Made by a program: the position numbers and the translations under genes. From Pseudomonadota bacterium (lineage in GTDB: Bacteria > Myxococcota > Polyangia > Polyangiales > Polyangiaceae): a stretch of 9,806 nt of DNA. Below the pieces are notes generated by a model, which saw only the letters and a program-made list of their open reading frames with translations, had not been told where the DNA came from and made no database searches. The stretch spans positions 1 through 9,806 of the forward strand of contig JAEZYO010000424.1 in the NCBI GenBank assembly GCA_023419055.1. The letters run 5' to 3'. Positions 6,529 through 9,806 of this stretch are shown piece after piece. Every line of letters starts with the position of its first letter. Within the stretch, counting starts at the first letter, position 1.

Positions 6529-7083
6529 TCACCACTCGAAGTAGGCGCGATCATCGATCATCCGGACTCTGACCGAGACGGGTGCGCCTTGAAACGCCGG
6601 CACGCTCGACTGTCCAAAGCGACGGATCAGGCACTCCCCGATCGAGCTCGGAATCTTGTTCTCGATGGCGACCTCGCTCACGCACCCGGCCGGTGCCCAC
6701 GTGACGACGAGCTTCAGGTCCATGGCTGTCGTGGTGTGTAGCCCGCAGGCCCACGCACGCTGGGCGCCTGCCTTGATCGCGCCGTCGCCTGCGCTGCGAT
6801 CGAAGGGAGCGGTGGTGCCGGCCGGCGCGTTCTTGCACTCCGCGCTGCTCAGCAGCGCCTGCGGCCCCCCACGCGCATTCGATGCGCGCAGTTCGTGCCG
6901 CTGAGATGGCCCTTGGGCAGGAGGCGCCACGATCGGGGGAGGGTCAACGACCGGGGTTTGCTCGACTTCGGAGTAGCCAGTCGACGTCGGCGCTGCCGGC
7001 CTCGCCTGAGAACCCTCTCCCAAGCAGCCCACGAGAAGAACTATCGCGCCTGCGGCGCACCCAAAGCCTCGAGCGAAAGCCAT
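6529..7083 (-). CDS. Small lipoprotein with a four-cysteine C-terminal domain
   Basis: A 184-residue protein of unrecognised family. Residues 1-20 are a lipoprotein signal peptide with lipobox LVGC, so Cys20 should be lipidated. A Pro/Ala-rich linker follows (~28-60: VVDPPPIVAPPAQG). The mature domain (~75-184) has four cysteines (83, 113, 134, 151) that could form two disulfides. It also has a segment VSEVAIENKIPSSIGECLIR ending in VPAFQGAPVSVRVRMID. That layout (beta strand, helix with a GEC motif, a P-x-F-x-G-x-P turn, final strand) resembles the TonB-C-like C-terminal domains common in myxobacterial envelope proteins, but I claim this only as resemblance. The start ATG has AGGT about six bases upstream. 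It is transcribed toward the repeat array and convergent with the exosortase gene. It is probably a monocistronic envelope protein with no known partner here. Confidence 0.78.
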   Translation of the reverse strand: MAFARGFGCAAGAIVLLVGCLGEGSQARPAAPTSTGYSEVEQTPVVDPPPIVAPPAQGPSQRHELRASNARGGPQALLSSAECKNAPAGTTAPFDRSAGDGAIKAGAQRAWACGLHTTTAMDLKLVVTWAPAGCVSEVAIENKIPSSIGECLIRRFGQSSVPAFQGAPVSVRVRMIDDRAYFEW

Positions 7084-7364
7084 GCCGACCTACCTGACGC
7101 GAATTCTTACATTCACCCTCCGGAGATGGGAAGCGTCTCACTGTGGGCGCGCTCGTTCCACCAGGGCACGCCCGTCGAGTTCGGGTAAGCGACGCAGTAC
7201 TTCTGACCCCGAAGTCGTCGACGTAAGCAATTCCTGCGAGCAGTGGGCGAGCTCCGGGACGACGACGCGGTCACCGTGGCCGTTGCCGTCGGCGAGAGCG
7301 ACGTTCACCGCCCTCGCCAGGGAGACGCGAGACGTTCACGCTAAAAGTTCCAGTGCAAGAAGCG

Positions 7365-8243
7365 CTACTCGCTGAAGGTGACTTCCAAGAGCGGGCGCTT
7401 TTCGATGGCACTGCTCTCGCTGCTCAAGAACTCCACCCCGTCGGTGGACGCGGCCCCGAGGGCAGTGTTCATGACGAGCCCGTGGTTCGACGCAGGGTCG
7501 CTGATCCAATCCTGCACGAGAGGGACTGGCAGCTCGACCTCGTACTCCTGATTCGAGATGGTCGGCGAGAACTCGACGACGAGATCGCTTGCCCGCGAAG
7601 GGACGTCGCATCCAGCCGCAGTCCATTCCGCGTCGCTCGTGCGCTTGGTCCAGTTGGCGGAGCCAGGAGTGTCGTTCCAGTTGCCCTCTGACCAGGCCTC
7701 GAGCACGCGATAGACTCGGACGGGGTTGTCGGCCGCCGATGCGCAATCAGTGCATTCGGAAACCCACAAACGAAGCTTGGCGGCTACCACCGTAGCCGTG
7801 GGTGGAACGGCGCTGACCTCGAACCTCAGTATAGGATGTGTGACCGGATCCCCGTCTGCCTGGAAGTACTCAGCCGCTCCGAAGTTGTTCGACGCGGACG
7901 CTCCCGCGACGAGCTTGGTGTCCCGCGTCACACCTGTCTGTGTCGCTGACGAGCGCTCTCCAAAAGTGAAGGTGACGAGTTCGGAGCCTCCTCCGCCTCC
8001 TATCGAAGGAGACTCACCCCCAGCGCCACCTTGGCTGCTCGTGCCACCGGTACCGGTTCCGCCGAAGCCCGCTGTGACTTCTCCGCCCTGACCTGCGGAG
8101 TCTCCTCCAGACTCGCCTCCCATAGACGGCTCGCCTCCGGCGGACGTGCTGCCACTACTGACTGGGTCGTCGTTCGATTTCCCAGTGGAGAAGCATGCGA
8201 CATAGAGCAAACCGGAGACGAGAAGGAACGTACGGACTCGCAT
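7365..8243 (-). CDS. DNRLRE-domain lipoprotein
   Basis: A 292-residue exported protein. Residues 1-17 form a signal peptide ending in LLYVAC, so Cys17 is a likely lipidation site, although Tyr at -3 is not canonical. Residues ~28-87 are a Gly/Ser/Thr-rich linker, typical of myxobacterial surface lipoproteins. Residues ~105-290 match the DNRLRE type of beta-sandwich domain: DTKLVAGASASNNFGAAEYF, then HPILRFEVSAVPPTATVVAA (135-154), the hallmark EAWSEGNWNDTPGSANW (182-198), and WISDPASNHGLVM (246-258) before a final LEVTF. These domains occur on secreted or surface proteins of many bacteria and often accompany carbohydrate-active modules; the ligand is unknown. Cysteines 164, 167 and 212 lie in the domain. 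The start chosen is ATG 8243 because the signal peptide begins there. The frame stays open to 8429, but that 62-residue extension is polar and would bury the signal. No good ribosome binding site is seen. It is divergent from the transposase remnant. Confidence 0.85.
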   Translation of the reverse strand: MRVRTFLLVSGLLYVACFSTGKSNDDPVSSGSTSAGGEPSMGGESGGDSAGQGGEVTAGFGGTGTGGTSSQGGAGGESPSIGGGGGSELVTFTFGERSSATQTGVTRDTKLVAGASASNNFGAAEYFQADGDPVTHPILRFEVSAVPPTATVVAAKLRLWVSECTDCASAADNPVRVYRVLEAWSEGNWNDTPGSANWTKRTSDAEWTAAGCDVPSRASDLVVEFSPTISNQEYEVELPVPLVQDWISDPASNHGLVMNTALGAASTDGVEFLSSESSAIEKRPLLEVTFSE

Positions 8244-8398
8244 GGTTTTCGATGGTGGCAGCGAGGGCTCTCCGTGAGCAGTTACGGTTGCGTGCACCCA
8301 ACCCAGGTACCGTATCATAGCTGACGGATCCCCTCGTTTGAAGCGAGCGTGAGAAGGGGTTCGGGAGTTGGTGATCGTGTGCGGCGATTGAGGGCGGC

Positions 8399-9158
8399 AT
8401 GAAGCCGAAGGTGCAGACAATGCGGCCATTTCTTCGGAAGCCGGAGACGGCTCGCAAGACGTTCAACCTGGCGCATACTCGGGCGCTCGTGGACCAAGCA
8501 TTCGGGGCGGACCGTCACGCGCTGCGCGTGGTCTCCCTGGCCAACGGCGTCGCCGGCGTGCTCAACGCGGCGGTGCTGTCCACGCCATAGGTCACGCTTA
8601 CATCGAGCTCTCGCGCACCAGGCGCAAAAACGGCGTCAAACAGGTGGACCGATGCTCACGCACCCGAGTGTGATCATCGCGATCGATTGGACGGACTTCG
8701 AGGCCGACGACCACATGCCGGAATCTGTTCGGATCACGTCCGCCCAACGGCCACAGCAAAGCGTTGTCCGGAGTTCTCGTCACAACCGACGAAGTCGAGC
8801 TCGCCGCTGCGGTGCTCGTCAAGCGAAGCGGATGAAAGAGCCCCGGTGCCTGGCGACGTGGCTTGCTGAGAGCGCGGCCGCCGATGTCGTCGAGCTCTAC
8901 TCGCGCCGGTTCACGATCGAGGAGGCATTCCGTGACACCGAAGACATTGACTTCGGCATGGGCCTGAGCGCCACCCACATTCGTGACGAACGTCGACGCG
9001 ATCGCCTCCTGCTGCTCGTCGCCGTCGCCCAGTCGCTCCTGACCCTCGAGGTCTCCGAGAAGCAATGGCGCGATTGGGGGCACGATTCGGCTTCCTTCGT
9101 CGAGCCGGATGGGGCGAAGCGCTTGCGTGGCGCGTTCGGCCGCCTGTCAACGCCATGA
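8399..9158 (+). pseudogene. Decayed IS4-family transposase
   Basis: Pieces of an IS4-type DDE transposase lie in order but in shifting frames. Bases 8399-8580 give [20 protein letters not shown] and [14 protein letters not shown]; 8578-8652 (another frame) gives [20 protein letters not shown]; from 8652 a third frame gives [14 protein letters not shown] with the first catalytic Asp. Bases 8773-8830 carry [18 protein letters not shown] in yet another frame, and 8832-9158 carry [11 protein letters not shown], then the YREK region [16 protein letters not shown] and [19 protein letters not shown]. The middle, where the second catalytic Asp should be, is missing; the coding total is far below the usual 350-450 residues. 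In the Y-(2)-R-(3)-E-(6)-K signature the Lys is Glu (GAA, 8940-8942). After about 9045 the similarity to the family fades. Terminal inverted repeats and a target duplication were not found. It cannot make an active enzyme. Confidence 0.85.
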
Positions 9159-9315
9159 GCAGCCTTCAAGGCAGACGTTTAGTGACAGTATCTCTTTCCA
9201 TCCACGTCGGCGCGCCGGCCCTTAGCCTGCGGTGGATGTGGGAGCGGTCCCAATCCTGAATTGGCGGCAAAGTTGCTGGCTGAAGCGGCGACGCATGCTA
9301 CGAACGCGACACGAC

Positions 9316-9806
9316 ATGGGAAAGACCAACGCTTCGCTTCGGGTTCAGCGTCGTGTGTTCTTGAGCGCTTTGGGGATGGGCCTCGGCGTCGCTGCTGCCT
9401 CGCGCCTCTCGAGCGTCGCGCTAGCGCAGGCCACTCCGGCCTCCAAGCGCTTCATGCTCTTCTACTTGCCGCACGGAGTGCCTCCGGAGCACTTCCAGCC
9501 GAAGGTCATGGCCAATGACCCGACGACGTTCTCGCTCAACGAGAGCGGCGTCAGCATCTTGGGCTCGCTCCAGGAGCAGCTCCTCCCCCAGACGTCGCTC
9601 ATTCAGGGCCTCAAGTACCCCAAGGGCGCCATGACCCACGAGGCCCTCGTCGTCGCGCTTTCAGGGCTCAGCAATGGCGATGCGTTGCCGGATGACTCGG
9701 TGCCGCGTGTCACGCTCGAGCATCAGATCGCCAACGCGCTGGGCGTGAAGCCGCTGGTGCTGGGCGCCGTGCCGCACCGTCAATTCGGTTTGGACAAGGA
9801 CGGCAA
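9316..9806 (+). CDS. Tat-exported DUF1552 protein, N-terminal part (runs off right edge)
   Basis: The first 163 codons of a larger exported protein. Residues 1-37 are a twin-arginine signal peptide: QRRVFLSALG (11-20), a hydrophobic core and ALA before a likely cut at Gln38. The mature part opens with KRFMLFYLPHGVPPEHF, then a leucine-rich stretch, LIQGLKYPKGAMTHEA, and a later EHQIANALGVKPLVLGAV. This layout (Tat signal; F-Y-x-P-N/H-G; S-x-x-Q-L-x-P; T-H; L-x-G; then a D/E-x-Q-I-A motif) fits the DUF1552 family, secreted proteins of unknown function found in myxobacteria and planctomycetes. They are usually encoded beside DUF1592/DUF1588-type cytochrome-related proteins. No such partner lies upstream; the transposase remnant does. 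ATG 9295 is an in-frame alternative start seven codons earlier, and neither has a clear ribosome binding site. The rest of the gene and any downstream partner are outside the window. Confidence 0.82.
   Translation, partial: MGKTNASLRVQRRVFLSALGMGLGVAAASRLSSVALAQATPASKRFMLFYLPHGVPPEHFQPKVMANDPTTFSLNESGVSILGSLQEQLLPQTSLIQGLKYPKGAMTHEALVVALSGLSNGDALPDDSVPRVTLEHQIANALGVKPLVLGAVPHRQFGLDKDG

Noticed and set aside
7084..7364. A small gene between the two lipoprotein genes
   Set aside because: The short frames present have no start context, signal peptide or recognisable motif; I see only non-coding sequence.
8244..8429. A longer start for the DNRLRE lipoprotein (62 extra residues)
   Set aside because: The added residues are not membrane-directing and would displace the lipoprotein signal from the N-terminus.

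Overview
The window is GC-rich DNA that looks like the accessory part of a myxobacterial chromosome (Myxococcota, probably the Polyangia/Sorangium side). The clues are secreted lipoproteins with Gly/Ser/Pro-rich linkers, a DNRLRE-type lipoprotein, a Tat-exported DUF1552 protein and a VIT/VWA protein, together with G/C-biased third codon positions. The species call is inference, since no rRNA or marker gene is present.

Left part (1-2198, minus strand): a two-gene translation-factor operon. An HflX-type ribosome-associated GTPase is followed by an ABC-F ATPase that runs off the left edge. The hflX stop and the ABC-F start share one base (TGATG), so the two are probably translationally coupled. 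Both families act on stalled or drug-bound ribosomes, which suggests a ribosome rescue or antibiotic-tolerance operon. The 325 bases upstream of hflX hold no gene but contain several hairpins, including an 11-bp stem.

Middle left (2524-3245, minus strand): a broken gene for a small cysteine-containing secreted protein, with coding-like segments spread over different frames.

Centre (3394-6188, plus strand): the most interesting unit. An exported VIT + VWA protein ends in a short acidic EPE motif, one transmembrane helix and an Arg-containing tail. It overlaps by 4 bases (GTGA) a gene for a membrane exosortase with a clear Cys/Arg/His catalytic set. The pair looks like a dedicated one-substrate protein sorting and anchoring system.

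Right of it, 6189-6528 is non-coding and carries five imperfect copies of a ~41-bp unit with an internal palindrome. Two minus-strand lipoprotein genes follow: a small one with a four-cysteine C-terminal domain (6529-7083) and a DNRLRE-domain one (7365-8243). The 281 bases between them show nothing I can name.

Right end: a decayed IS4-family transposase (8399-9158, plus) with several frame changes, a large internal deletion and a lost catalytic-motif lysine. Then comes the start of a Tat-exported DUF1552 protein (9316 to the edge).
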